Part shown: piece after piece, positions 16,506 to 24,802 of the stretch
How the letters are laid out: each line of letters begins with the position of its first letter
Numbering within the stretch: the first letter of the stretch is position 1
NCBI GenBank assembly: GCA_900550335.1
Contig: URRU01000006.1
Coordinates: 1 to 24,802 of the forward strand
DNA: 24,802 nt
DNA from: an uncultured Clostridium sp.
GTDB taxonomy: Bacteria; Bacillota; Clostridia; Peptostreptococcales; Peptostreptococcaceae
Reading direction: 5' to 3'
Notes under the pieces: model-generated
Databases searched by the model: none
What the model was told of the DNA's origin: nothing
The model's input: only the letters and a program-made list of their open reading frames with translations
Made by a program: the position numbers and the translations under genes

Positions 16506-16940
16506 TTATCTCTTTTTCTTCTTTGATTTCTTCTTTTTACCATCGTGCTTAGGTTTTCTAGCTTCTCTTTCTAATCTCTCTTTTTCTCTCTTACCAGATA
16601 AGAAATAATCTAAAATACCAAACACTACTGCTGCTATAACAACAGTTATAAAGAAATTCATTATAGAATTAGCAAATATACCAGCACCTATACCAGCTAT
16701 AATACTTGCTCCTTTTCCATCACCTTTTCCTATAATATGGAATCCCTTCCAATATTCAAGCACCATTGCCACAAACACTAAACCTAAAAGAACTCCACCC
16801 ATACTAGTAGTCTCATTATTTCTAAACTCAACCCCAGCAAAATTAACAACAAAATGCTTAATAGTAAAAATAACTAAAGCCGATAAAAACAACTTACCAG
16901 TCTCTACCCAATTTATACTAAAACCTTTCTTCTCTTCCAT
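16506..16940 (-). CDS. Small membrane protein of unknown function
   Basis: I do not recognise this family. The 144-residue product has a short hydrophilic N-terminus, then hydrophobic stretches at about 12-34 (GKLFLSALVIFTIKHFVVNF), 46-62 (GGVLLGLVFVAMVLEYW) and 78-110 (GASIIAGIGAGIFANSIMNF and onward to YFL). It ends in a strongly basic cytoplasmic tail (KPKHDGKKKKSKKKKR). Start: ATG 16938-16940, 6-7 nt from AGGAGA; an ATG six codons upstream overlaps that site. It stands alone between the dnaJ terminator and its own terminator, with a weak promoter candidate near 17020-17050. Its position interrupts the usual dnaJ-prmA order. Confidence 0.8.
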   Translation of the reverse strand: MEEKKGFSINWVETGKLFLSALVIFTIKHFVVNFAGVEFRNNETTSMGGVLLGLVFVAMVLEYWKGFHIIGKGDGKGASIIAGIGAGIFANSIMNFFITVVIAAVVFGILDYFLSGKREKERLEREARKPKHDGKKKKSKKKKR

Positions 16941-17110
16941 CTCAAATCTCCTTTTCATAAAAAATCATACCTAAAACTCAAAAACTTTAAATCTAAAAAT
17001 TTTCTCATTACAAAAAATACCATATAATAACTAACTATTTCAAGATACTTTTTACTTTATTCTATACTTTTTACAAACATCTGCCTCTATTTTTAGAAAT
17101 AAAATGATAT

Positions 17111-17308
17111 AGAGATGTCTCAAAGATTTTTTACAGGTAAACTAACTTTAAGCTTCAAATCGCATCTAATACGCTCTCGACAATCTGGAGACGCTTTGCA
17201 ACTATTAAATGTGTTACTAAAACTTTGCAAAGCGTCGAAGCCTGGAGAGGAGTATAGATGCGATTTGAAGTCAAAAAAAGATGTCCTTGAAAAATCTTGG
17301 ACATCTCT
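17111..17308 (+). repeat. Structured intergenic element, copy B (nested palindrome)
   Basis: About 200 bases of nested inverted repeats fill most of the 376-base gap between dnaJ and the membrane-protein gene. Outermost, 17111-17137 matches the inverse of the dnaJ terminator region (to 17308) with a few gaps. Next comes a perfect 16-bp stem (17153-17168 with 17255-17270). Innermost is a perfect 12-bp stem (17190-17201 with 17225-17236). Between the stems lie CTCGACAAT (17176-17184) and GCCTGGAGAGG (17240-17250), shared with copy A, plus ACAATCTGGAGA and the loop TAAATGTGTTAC, shared with copy C. No protein is credible here. Confidence 0.75.
17273..17305 (-). terminator. Terminator of hrcA-grpE-dnaK-dnaJ
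   Basis: Minus strand GATGTCC (17299-17305) pairs with GGACATC (17280-17286) around a 12-nt loop and is followed by seven T. It starts 12 nt after the dnaJ stop and forms the right flank of the copy B palindrome. Confidence 0.92.
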
Positions 17309-17316
17309 TTTCATTA

Positions 17317-18492
17317 TTATTTCTTTTTCTTTCCAAATAACTTATCTATTTTTTCCCCGAATGTGGCTTTTTTTTCGTGCTCTTTCGACCCACATTCACC
17401 TGCGAATTCTCTTAATAATTCTTTCTGTTTTTCAGAAAGTTTCTTAGGTACTTCTACATTAACCTTAACATACTGATCACCCTTAGAATTACCTCTAATA
17501 CGTTTTATACCTCTATCTCTTAATCTAAATACTGTACCTGTCTGAGTACCTTCTGGTATAGTATATTTAACCTTACCATCAAGAGTTGGCACTTCTATCT
17601 CATCACCAAGTGCTGCCTGAACAAATGTTATAGGCATATCTATATAAATATCGTATCCATCTCTTCTGAATATTTCATGAGGCATAACCTCTACTATTAT
17701 ATATAAATCTCCTTTTGGAGCTCCTGGTTCACCAAATTCACCCTGTCCAGATAATTTTATCATCTGTCCATCATCTATACCTGCTGGTATATCAACTTCG
17801 ATAGTCTTAGTTTTTCTTACACTACCAGTTCCTTTACATTTAGAACATGGAGTATCTATTATTTCACCTGTACCATTACAATTTGGACAAGTCTTAGTAC
17901 TTGCTATATTACCAAACGGAGTTCTCTGTACGCTTCTAACTGTACCTGTACCATTACAGTTTGGACAAGTTTTCTTAGAAGTTCCTGGTTTTGCACCTGT
18001 ACCATTACATTCGCTACATTCTTCATTTCTTGTTACTTTTATCTCTTTTTTAACACCTTTTGCAGCTTCTTCAAATGTAACTCTTACTCTCTGTCTTATA
18101 TCGGCACCTCTTACTGGACCTCTTCTTCTTGAGCCAGATCCACCAAATCCGCCGAATCCACCTCCGAATATATCTCCAAATATATCTTCAAATCCGCCGA
18201 ATCCACCAAAGTCTCCTTGACCAAATCCGCCAAAGCCACCCTGGCCTCCGAATCCGCCCTGACCGTTTACACCATCTGGACCAAACTGATCGTATCTTTT
18301 TCTCTTTTCTTCGTCTGATAATACTTCATACGCTTCATTTATTTCTTTGAATTTTTCTTCAGCTTCTTTATCTCCTGGATTTCTATCTGGGTGATATTTC
18401 ATAGCTAATTTTCTATATGCTTTTTTAATTTCCTGGGCTGTTGCTGTCTTTTCAACGCCAAGAAGTTCATAATAATCTCTTTTACTACTCAA
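17317..18492 (-). CDS. dnaJ: Chaperone DnaJ (Hsp40)
   Basis: Co-chaperone that stimulates DnaK ATPase and delivers unfolded substrates. The 391 residues carry every type I domain: the J domain with the HPD triad (KYHPDRNPG), a Gly/Phe-rich linker (about 75-125), and the zinc region with four CxxCxGxG repeats ([32 protein letters not shown]). The C-terminal substrate-binding and dimerisation domains follow. I use TTG 18490-18492 ([12 protein letters not shown]), about 9 nt after AAAGGCGG; the longer open frame adds 16 residues not found in DnaJ. It lies 200 nt after dnaK, with a hairpin between them. Confidence 0.96.
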   Translation of the reverse strand: MSSKRDYYELLGVEKTATAQEIKKAYRKLAMKYHPDRNPGDKEAEEKFKEINEAYEVLSDEEKRKRYDQFGPDGVNGQGGFGGQGGFGGFGQGDFGGFGGFEDIFGDIFGGGFGGFGGSGSRRRGPVRGADIRQRVRVTFEEAAKGVKKEIKVTRNEECSECNGTGAKPGTSKKTCPNCNGTGTVRSVQRTPFGNIASTKTCPNCNGTGEIIDTPCSKCKGTGSVRKTKTIEVDIPAGIDDGQMIKLSGQGEFGEPGAPKGDLYIIVEVMPHEIFRRDGYDIYIDMPITFVQAALGDEIEVPTLDGKVKYTIPEGTQTGTVFRLRDRGIKRIRGNSKGDQYVKVNVEVPKKLSEKQKELLREFAGECGSKEHEKKATFGEKIDKLFGKKKK

Positions 18493-18540
18493 CCTGTGAC
18501 ACCGCCTTTTCCTCTCTAAAACTTTCAAACAATAAAACAA

Positions 18541-18571
18541 TAGCTTGTAGAATATTTAAAACTACAAGCTA
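18541..18571 (-). promoter_or_regulatory. Hairpin between dnaK and dnaJ
   Basis: Minus strand TAGCTTGTAG (18562-18571) pairs perfectly with CTACAAGCTA (18541-18550) around an 11-nt loop, followed by TTGTTTTATTGTTT. The tail is T-rich but interrupted, so this may be a leaky terminator or a processing site lowering dnaJ relative to dnaK. A second copy of the 5' arm, ATAGCTTGTA, lies upstream (18625-18634) and could compete for the same 3' arm. Confidence 0.55.
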
Positions 18572-18692
18572 TCATTCATACTTTATAATTCTACTTTAAT
18601 ATCTTACTTTATTCACAGGTTAATTACAAGCTATATAGTCTTTTTTCCTGGAATAATCACATTCAGTTATTTTAAATACTAAAAGTTAGATA

Positions 18693-20581
<1,889 letters not shown>

Positions 20582-20638
20582 GTAATTTACCTTTTTAAAA
20601 TTTAATTCTTTTAATTAAGTTGTGCTAGTTAATTTATA

Positions 20639-21211
20639 CTAGCAAGAAACTTTTACCATTGTTGCTCTAACAACTTTTTCATTTAATTTATATCCTTTTT
20701 GTAGTACATCTACAACTTTACCAGGTTCTACACCGCATATATGATCCTGCATAACCGCCTGATGGAAGTTTGGATCAAATGGCTCATCTTCAGCTTCTAT
20801 TTCCTGAAGTCCAAATTTAGCAAGTGTATCTAAAAGCTGTTTATATACTAGCTCTATTCCCTGATAAACTGGAGTTCCTTTGTCTGCAGAATCAAGAGCT
20901 CTTTCCATATTGTCTATAACTGGAATAAGTTCTGCCATTATTTTTTCGTTAGCAAATATTCCAATTGTTTCTTTTTCTTCATTAGTTCTTCTTCTGTAGT
21001 TTGCATACTCAGCCTGAAGTCTCTGATATTTATCATTCATATCAGCTATTTCATCTTTTAATTTTTTTTCTTCAAGTTTAGCATTTATATCTGTTACTTT
21101 TTCTGCTTCACCTTCTATCTCTTCATTAGAAACATTTAACTCTTCGTTTTGAGTTTCCTCACACGTTTTAGTTTCTTTCGTCTCTTCGTTTATACCTCTA
21201 TTATTTTCCAA
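20639..21211 (-). CDS. grpE: Nucleotide exchange factor GrpE
   Basis: Homodimeric nucleotide exchange factor for DnaK. It has an acidic, disordered N-terminus (about 1-50) and a long coiled coil (KLKDEIADMNDKYQRLQAEYANYRRR region). The compact beta domain at the C-terminus has the family block EDEPFDPNFHQAVM and ends VVRATMVKVSC. I take TTG 21209-21211 (190 residues), 8 nt after GAGGGG; an in-frame GTG three codons upstream overlaps the ribosome site. It lies 35 nt after hrcA and 98 nt before dnaK. Confidence 0.95.
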   Translation of the reverse strand: MENNRGINEETKETKTCEETQNEELNVSNEEIEGEAEKVTDINAKLEEKKLKDEIADMNDKYQRLQAEYANYRRRTNEEKETIGIFANEKIMAELIPVIDNMERALDSADKGTPVYQGIELVYKQLLDTLAKFGLQEIEAEDEPFDPNFHQAVMQDHICGVEPGKVVDVLQKGYKLNEKVVRATMVKVSC

Positions 21212-21246
21212 GACATACACCCCTCAGTCAATCAGCTTTTGCTGTT

Positions 21247-22266
21247 TTATTTCTTTTTATTTAGTAAAATACTCATATAATTTATTATTGAGCAAACTCT
21301 AGCGTAATCCATTCTTGTAGGTCCTATAAAGCTTATTTTTCCTAATGTATTATTATCTACATTATATGTAGCTGTTACGACACTACAATCTTTTTCAAGA
21401 CCTTTTCCATTTTCATTACCTATCAAAATATTCAGGTTATCCTTTTGAATTCCCTTTTGCTTGATAAGATCTGTAACGGCATCCTTTTCTTCAACTAGGT
21501 TTAAAAATTCTTTTGCTTTTATTATGTCGTTAAACTCTGGATAGTTGAATATGTTTGTCGCTCCATTCAATGTCAATGAATAGTCATCATCTGAGTCATC
21601 TCCATTTAGAATGTTGATTAATTCATCAACTACTATTGAAAACTCTCCTATCTGATATTTCACATAAGATATAAAGTTTTCATCTAAATCTGATAAACTC
21701 TTTCCAGCAAGTCTTTTAGTTAAGCTATCTGATATAAGATTTAACTTAGCCTGTTCAATATTTTCTCTTACAGGTATACTTGCTTTTTTTACATTTCCTT
21801 TTTCTGATACTACTATTAAAAGTATCTCGTTTTCATTTAAATTTACCAACTGTATATATTTTATTACGTTGTTTGTTATACTCTTTGTAATAGCTACTGT
21901 AGTATAATTGGTTAATTTTGATAGCATCTTTGATGTTTCATGAATTAAAACATTTATATTATCTATATTGTTTTTCATACAGTTTTCAATTAACCTTTTT
22001 TCCTCATCAGTAAGCTCTCCCTTGCTCATTAAAGAATCAACATATAGTCTATATCCTTTAACAGAAGGTACACGACCTGCAGATGTGTGAGGCTGTATCA
22101 AATATCCCAACTCTTCCAAATCAGCCATTTCATTTCTTATAGTCGCTGCACTGACTCCAAAATCATGTTTCTTTGAAATTGTTCTAGAACCGATAGCCTC
22201 TGCTGTATCAATATAATCTTTAACTATCGCTTTAAGTATATTTAATTTTCTTTCATTCAATTCCAA
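21247..22266 (-). CDS. hrcA: Heat-inducible transcription repressor HrcA
   Basis: Repressor that binds CIRCE operators and needs GroEL for activity. The N-terminal winged helix shows ELNERKLNILKAIVKDYIDT, GSRTISKKHDFGVSAATIRN (recognition helix) and TSAGRVPSVKGYRLYVD. The rest is the GAF-like and dimerisation part. I use TTG 22264-22266 (339 residues), 6 nt after AAGGTG; the upstream in-frame GTG lies within that site. It heads the hrcA-grpE-dnaK-dnaJ operon. A CIRCE element lies between its promoter and start, so it represses its own operon. Confidence 0.96.
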   Translation of the reverse strand: MELNERKLNILKAIVKDYIDTAEAIGSRTISKKHDFGVSAATIRNEMADLEELGYLIQPHTSAGRVPSVKGYRLYVDSLMSKGELTDEEKRLIENCMKNNIDNINVLIHETSKMLSKLTNYTTVAITKSITNNVIKYIQLVNLNENEILLIVVSEKGNVKKASIPVRENIEQAKLNLISDSLTKRLAGKSLSDLDENFISYVKYQIGEFSIVVDELINILNGDDSDDDYSLTLNGATNIFNYPEFNDIIKAKEFLNLVEEKDAVTDLIKQKGIQKDNLNILIGNENGKGLEKDCSVVTATYNVDNNTLGKISFIGPTRMDYARVCSIINYMSILLNKKK

Positions 22267-22287
22267 ATTTATCACCTTCTTACTTTA

Positions 22288-22314
22288 TTAGCACTCATCA
22301 TTTAGGAGTGCTAA
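22288..22314. promoter_or_regulatory. CIRCE operator
   Basis: TTAGCACTC, 9-nt spacer, GAGTGCTAA: a perfect match to the CIRCE consensus. It lies just downstream of the hrcA transcription start and about 20 nt before the hrcA start codon, where bound HrcA would block the heat-shock operon. Confidence 0.98.
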
Positions 22315-22329
22315 AAAGCTTATACTTAT

Positions 22330-22358
22330 TTTATAACACCATTAGAATTTTTTGTCAA
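22330..22358 (-). promoter_or_regulatory. Sigma-A promoter of hrcA-grpE-dnaK-dnaJ
   Basis: TTGACA (22353-22358, perfect) and TATAAA (22330-22335, five of six) with a 17-bp spacer on the minus strand. The start near 22323 puts CIRCE at about +9 to +35. Confidence 0.93.
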
Positions 22359-22397
22359 CAAGTTTTGAAAAACTTTTTGAAAAGTATTTTTGAACAC

Positions 22398-22433
22398 AAA
22401 AAAAGAAATCCAATTCTACTATAATTAGATTCC
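22398..22433 (-). terminator. Terminator of hemW
   Basis: Minus strand GGAATCTAATT (22423-22433) pairs with AATTGGATTTC (22405-22415) through 11 pairs, including G-T wobbles, around a 7-nt loop, then seven T. It lies about 110 nt after the hemW stop and separates hemW from the heat-shock promoter. Confidence 0.85.
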
Positions 22434-22483
22434 TTTATTGCAAATTCAATACATTCTTTTATAAATTGTCCACCGGATACTAC

Positions 22484-22492
22484 GAGTGCTAA
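22484..22492. promoter_or_regulatory. Orphan CIRCE half-site
   Basis: GAGTGCTAA is identical to the right half of CIRCE. The position where TTAGCACTC should stand (22466-22474) matches only four of nine bases. It lies between the hemW stop and terminator, about 130 bp upstream of the heat-shock -35. It may be an auxiliary or decayed HrcA site, or chance. Confidence 0.3.
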
Positions 22493-22541
22493 TATTTTTA
22501 TTTTTTTGTATTCGCTATTACCTTTTGTATGCTTTTTTACT

Positions 22542-23672
22542 TTAAGATAATATTTCTAAAAATACACTATTAGAAATTTCTCTACCCTTTTGAGTCAATC
22601 TTACACTTTTTTCATCTACAAGTAAAAGTCCTCTATCAACAAGATCATCTACCTGCTTTTGATATTTATCACAAAATTCAATTTTAAATCTATTTTTAAA
22701 ATCAATTCTATTTATTCCCTCATTCATTCTTAGGCACATAAATACCATTTCCTCCATCATTTCTTCATCAGAAAGATTTTCAACATTTATAATAGGCTTT
22801 TCATTGTTTTCTATTTTTTTATGGTAACTATTTAAATTAGCTTCATTTGTATATCTATCTCTTCCAAGGTATCCTGCTGCTCCCGCTCCAAGACCAAGAT
22901 AGTTTTCACACTGCCAGTAGATTATATTATGTCTACACTCTTTTCCTTTCTTAGAGTAGTTGGATATCTCATACTGATTGTACCCGTTCTCCTTTAGATA
23001 ATTAATTGTATACTCGTACATTTCTATATCTCTATTTTCGTCCATAAGTTCAAACTCTTCCCTCTCATACATATCGAAAAGCTCTGTTCCTTCTTCAAGT
23101 ATAAGAGAATATGCAGAAATATGTTCTGGATTTAAACCTACAACTTTTTCTAAGCTCTCTTTCCAATCTTCTTCTGTCTGATTAGGAAGTGCAAACATAA
23201 GATCTATATTGATATTGTCAAACCCTACACTTCTAGCCTCTTTAAAATTCTTTTCAAACTCCTCATAAGTATGAATCCTTCCTATGTAGTTTAAATGATG
23301 ATTTTGAACAGCTTGAAGCCCTATGCTCAGCCTATTTATTCCACTTCTCTTAATAGCTTCTAATTTTTCTCTATCAATAGTCCCTGGATTACACTCCATA
23401 GTTATCTCAGCATCTTCTGAAATATTAAAATTACTTTTAACCACATCCATCAAGCTTTCAATCTCATCACAAGATAAAATACTAGGAGTACCCCCTCCAA
23501 AGAAAATAGTATCGACAACCCTATCAGAACATTCACCTGAATATATCTCAATCTCTTTCTTTAAATCCTCTAAATATCTCTTCTTATCACATAAATTCAT
23601 CTTAAATGAATTAAAATCACAGTACTTACACTTCTTCACACAAAACGGAATATGTATATAAACTCCAAACAT
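22542..23672 (-). CDS. hemW: Heme chaperone HemW (radical SAM)
   Basis: Radical SAM protein formerly annotated as oxygen-independent coproporphyrinogen oxidase; family members bind heme and act as heme chaperones. The cluster motif is CVKKCKYCDF (CxxxCxxC). FFGGGTPSIL, ECNPGT and SIGLQAVQNHHL follow, as does the HemW-specific RHNIIYW near residue 250. True HemN has a longer N-terminus with an extra cysteine, absent here. Start: ATG 23670-23672, 8 nt from AAGGAGG (376 residues); a TTG directly upstream is less well spaced. Copy C of the repeat family lies about 35 bases upstream and may supply part of the promoter. Confidence 0.95.
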   Translation of the reverse strand: MFGVYIHIPFCVKKCKYCDFNSFKMNLCDKKRYLEDLKKEIEIYSGECSDRVVDTIFFGGGTPSILSCDEIESLMDVVKSNFNISEDAEITMECNPGTIDREKLEAIKRSGINRLSIGLQAVQNHHLNYIGRIHTYEEFEKNFKEARSVGFDNINIDLMFALPNQTEEDWKESLEKVVGLNPEHISAYSLILEEGTELFDMYEREEFELMDENRDIEMYEYTINYLKENGYNQYEISNYSKKGKECRHNIIYWQCENYLGLGAGAAGYLGRDRYTNEANLNSYHKKIENNEKPIINVENLSDEEMMEEMVFMCLRMNEGINRIDFKNRFKIEFCDKYQKQVDDLVDRGLLLVDEKSVRLTQKGREISNSVFLEILS

Positions 23673-23706
23673 CAAACATTCCTCCTTTTAATAATTATTA
23701 TTTTAT

Positions 23707-23776
23707 ACAATCTGGAGATGCATCGCAACACATAAATGTGTTACAAAATCAAAGCGATGCATCGAAGCCTGGAGAG
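23707..23776 (+). repeat. Structured intergenic element, copy C
   Basis: ACAATCTGGAGA (23707-23718), stem GATGCATCGC (23717-23726), loop with TAAATGTGTTAC (23733-23744), stem GCGATGCATC (23754-23763), then TCGAAGCCTGGAGAG (23762-23776). The single-stranded blocks are identical to copy B, but the stem is a different, still perfect, sequence. Within the loop AACACA-TAAA-TGTGTT forms its own 6-bp hairpin. There is no outer stem here, unlike copies A and B. It lies between the nitroreductase terminator and hemW. Confidence 0.75.
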
Positions 23777-23797
23777 AAGATTAAGAGTGTTCTAAGC

Positions 23798-23834
23798 AAA
23801 AAAAAGAGATGCCTCTTTAAATAATCGAGGCATC
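23798..23834 (-). terminator. Terminator of the nitroreductase-like gene
   Basis: Minus strand GATGCCTC (23827-23834) pairs with GAGGCATC (23808-23815) around an 11-nt loop, followed by TC and eight T. It begins 18 nt after the stop. Confidence 0.94.
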
Positions 23835-23852
23835 CCACATAATCAATTTAAA

Positions 23853-24719
23853 TTATATATTGCAGTATCCAACCACTCTATATTCAGCAGGTACTTCATA
23901 TCCACTTGCATCAAATACCCATTTAGAATCCATAAGAGTTGTATCTACTATTAATCCGAAGTATAACATTACTATACCAGAAGCTATTTTTCCTTCGTAT
24001 TCATCTTTTAACTCTTCTTTATCAACAGCAAGAACTATTTTACCACCATCAACTATGAATCTCCATGGCTGTTTATTAAGTGCTGAAGGCGCTAATCTAG
24101 CGTATGAGAATGCATCTAGTAAAGCTCTTGTTTCTAGATCTTCTATATCTGCTGCCTGTCCCCATTTATCCATGAATACTATTTCTTCTATAGCTTTTCT
24201 ATCTGATGCAGGTTCTGCCATTGCTTTTTCCATTTCTGACTGAGAATAGTTTTCTCCAGTTTTAGTAGCTTTTAAAACTTTTTTCTTAGCTTCATCAGCA
24301 TATCCGAACGCTACTAATGCAACTAATTCTTTATCTGTTACTATTCCTATATTTTCAAGTATTTTCTTTCCATCTTCAAATGTTATCCAGCAAGAATCTA
24401 TTTTTAATTCTACACCTTTTAATCTTGCGTTTTCTGCTATATATCCAGCATTTTCTATATAATTATCTTTTTTATCTGAAAGTAAAAGCATGTAGTGTGG
24501 TGCATCTATAAGGAATCCATTGTATCCAGCTAATCCTTCCATTTTTTCATATACTTCACATTTATCATAGAATTTTAATTCTGTTTCTATTCCAGGAACT
24601 AGAACTTTAGCTGTTTCAACATATTTTTTTATTTCGTCAAAGTTTTTAGCTTCAACTTCTTTTTCTTTAAAACTTCTAACTGATTTTGAGTTCATTATTA
24701 AATTCTTATAATCCATCAT
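23853..24719 (-). CDS. Nitroreductase-family protein (TM1586 type)
   Basis: Probable FMN-binding oxidoreductase made of two half-domains, of the putative TM nitroreductase type. The N-terminal half has SKSVRSFKEKEVEAKNFDEI, a typical nitroreductase opening, and DAPHYMLLLSD. The C-terminal half has DAFSYARLAPSALNKQPWRF (the flavin-contact SxxNxQPW motif) and ASGIVMLYFGLIVD. Substrate unknown. I take ATG 24717-24719 (288 residues), 6 nt from GGAGAG; the longer frame opens with a TTG upstream of that site. A second ATG follows at once. It is monocistronic with its own terminator. The 83 bases upstream to the window edge hold no promoter I can defend. Confidence 0.88.
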   Translation of the reverse strand: MMDYKNLIMNSKSVRSFKEKEVEAKNFDEIKKYVETAKVLVPGIETELKFYDKCEVYEKMEGLAGYNGFLIDAPHYMLLLSDKKDNYIENAGYIAENARLKGVELKIDSCWITFEDGKKILENIGIVTDKELVALVAFGYADEAKKKVLKATKTGENYSQSEMEKAMAEPASDRKAIEEIVFMDKWGQAADIEDLETRALLDAFSYARLAPSALNKQPWRFIVDGGKIVLAVDKEELKDEYEGKIASGIVMLYFGLIVDTTLMDSKWVFDASGYEVPAEYRVVGYCNI

Positions 24720-24802
24720 TTTGTACTCTCCTTCTACCGACAAATAAATATATAAATTTAAAAAGCCGATACATAATAATTAATTCTTTATGTCCATTAT
24801 AT

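Noticed and set aside
15958..16608. Plus-strand frames rich in Phe/Tyr near prmA and the membrane-protein gene
   Set aside because: They are the complement of A-rich coding and of the AT-rich tandem repeat; no ribosome site or recognisable domain.
17111..17308. 6S RNA or a known self-cleaving ribozyme in copy B
   Set aside because: The long rod shape suggested 6S RNA, but the conserved blocks do not match what I know of 6S, and hammerhead, twister or pistol core motifs are not seen. Left as unknown.
17115..17447. Open frames on both strands across 17115-17447 (and 17120-17314 minus)
   Set aside because: They exist because the region is a nested palindrome and overlap the dnaJ end and terminator. 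The translations show mirrored, low-complexity content and no family features; no suitable ribosome site was seen.
22542..23672. HemN (coproporphyrinogen III dehydrogenase)
   Set aside because: Length, N-terminus and the RHNIIYW motif fit HemW; the HemN-specific N-terminal extension is absent.

Overview
The window reads as a core chromosomal stretch of a low-GC, anaerobic Firmicute. The gene order (phoH-ybeY-dgkA-era-recO-glyQ-glyS and hrcA-grpE-dnaK-dnaJ-prmA-rsmE-mtaB), the strong Shine-Dalgarno sites, a perfect CIRCE operator, a high-molecular-weight rubredoxin and the AT-rich codon use all point to class Clostridia. Peptostreptococcaceae (the Clostridioides/Peptostreptococcus neighbourhood) is my best guess, but it is inferred from order and style, not from a marker comparison. 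All 24 genes I accept lie on the minus strand, so the reading order is from high to low coordinates.

Layout in transcription order: (1) 24.7-23.8 kb, a nitroreductase-like flavoprotein with its own terminator; (2) 23.7-22.4 kb, hemW; (3) 22.36-17.27 kb, the class I heat-shock operon hrcA-grpE-dnaK-dnaJ, led by a consensus sigma-A promoter and a perfect CIRCE and closed by a terminator; (4) 16.9-16.3 kb, a small unknown membrane protein; (5) 16.3-13.07 kb, prmA-rsmE-mtaB (ribosome and tRNA modification); (6) a HinT-type HIT protein; (7) rpsU-yqeY, with a clear promoter and terminator; (8) hpf, ribosome hibernation; (9) a flavin reductase-like protein with four C-terminal rubredoxin modules; (10) 9.36-0.05 kb, a long probable operon phoH-ybeY-dgkA/PAP2-era-mgtE-recO-DUF4342-glyQ-glyS. 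Most of the genes serve translation, ribosome maturation, protein folding and the cell envelope.

The most interesting non-coding signal is a family of three structured intergenic elements (9444-9520 on the minus strand; 17111-17308 and 23707-23776 on the plus strand). They share short conserved blocks around a central hairpin. In two of them the blocks and loop motif are identical while the stem sequence differs on both arms with base pairing kept, which suggests a conserved structured RNA or a mobile palindromic element. I do not recognise the family.

Many genes have an in-frame upstream TTG, GTG or ATG that overlaps the Shine-Dalgarno. I moved those starts downstream to the codon correctly spaced from the ribosome binding site and say so in each entry. 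No tRNA, rRNA, CRISPR array, insertion sequence or phage gene was seen.
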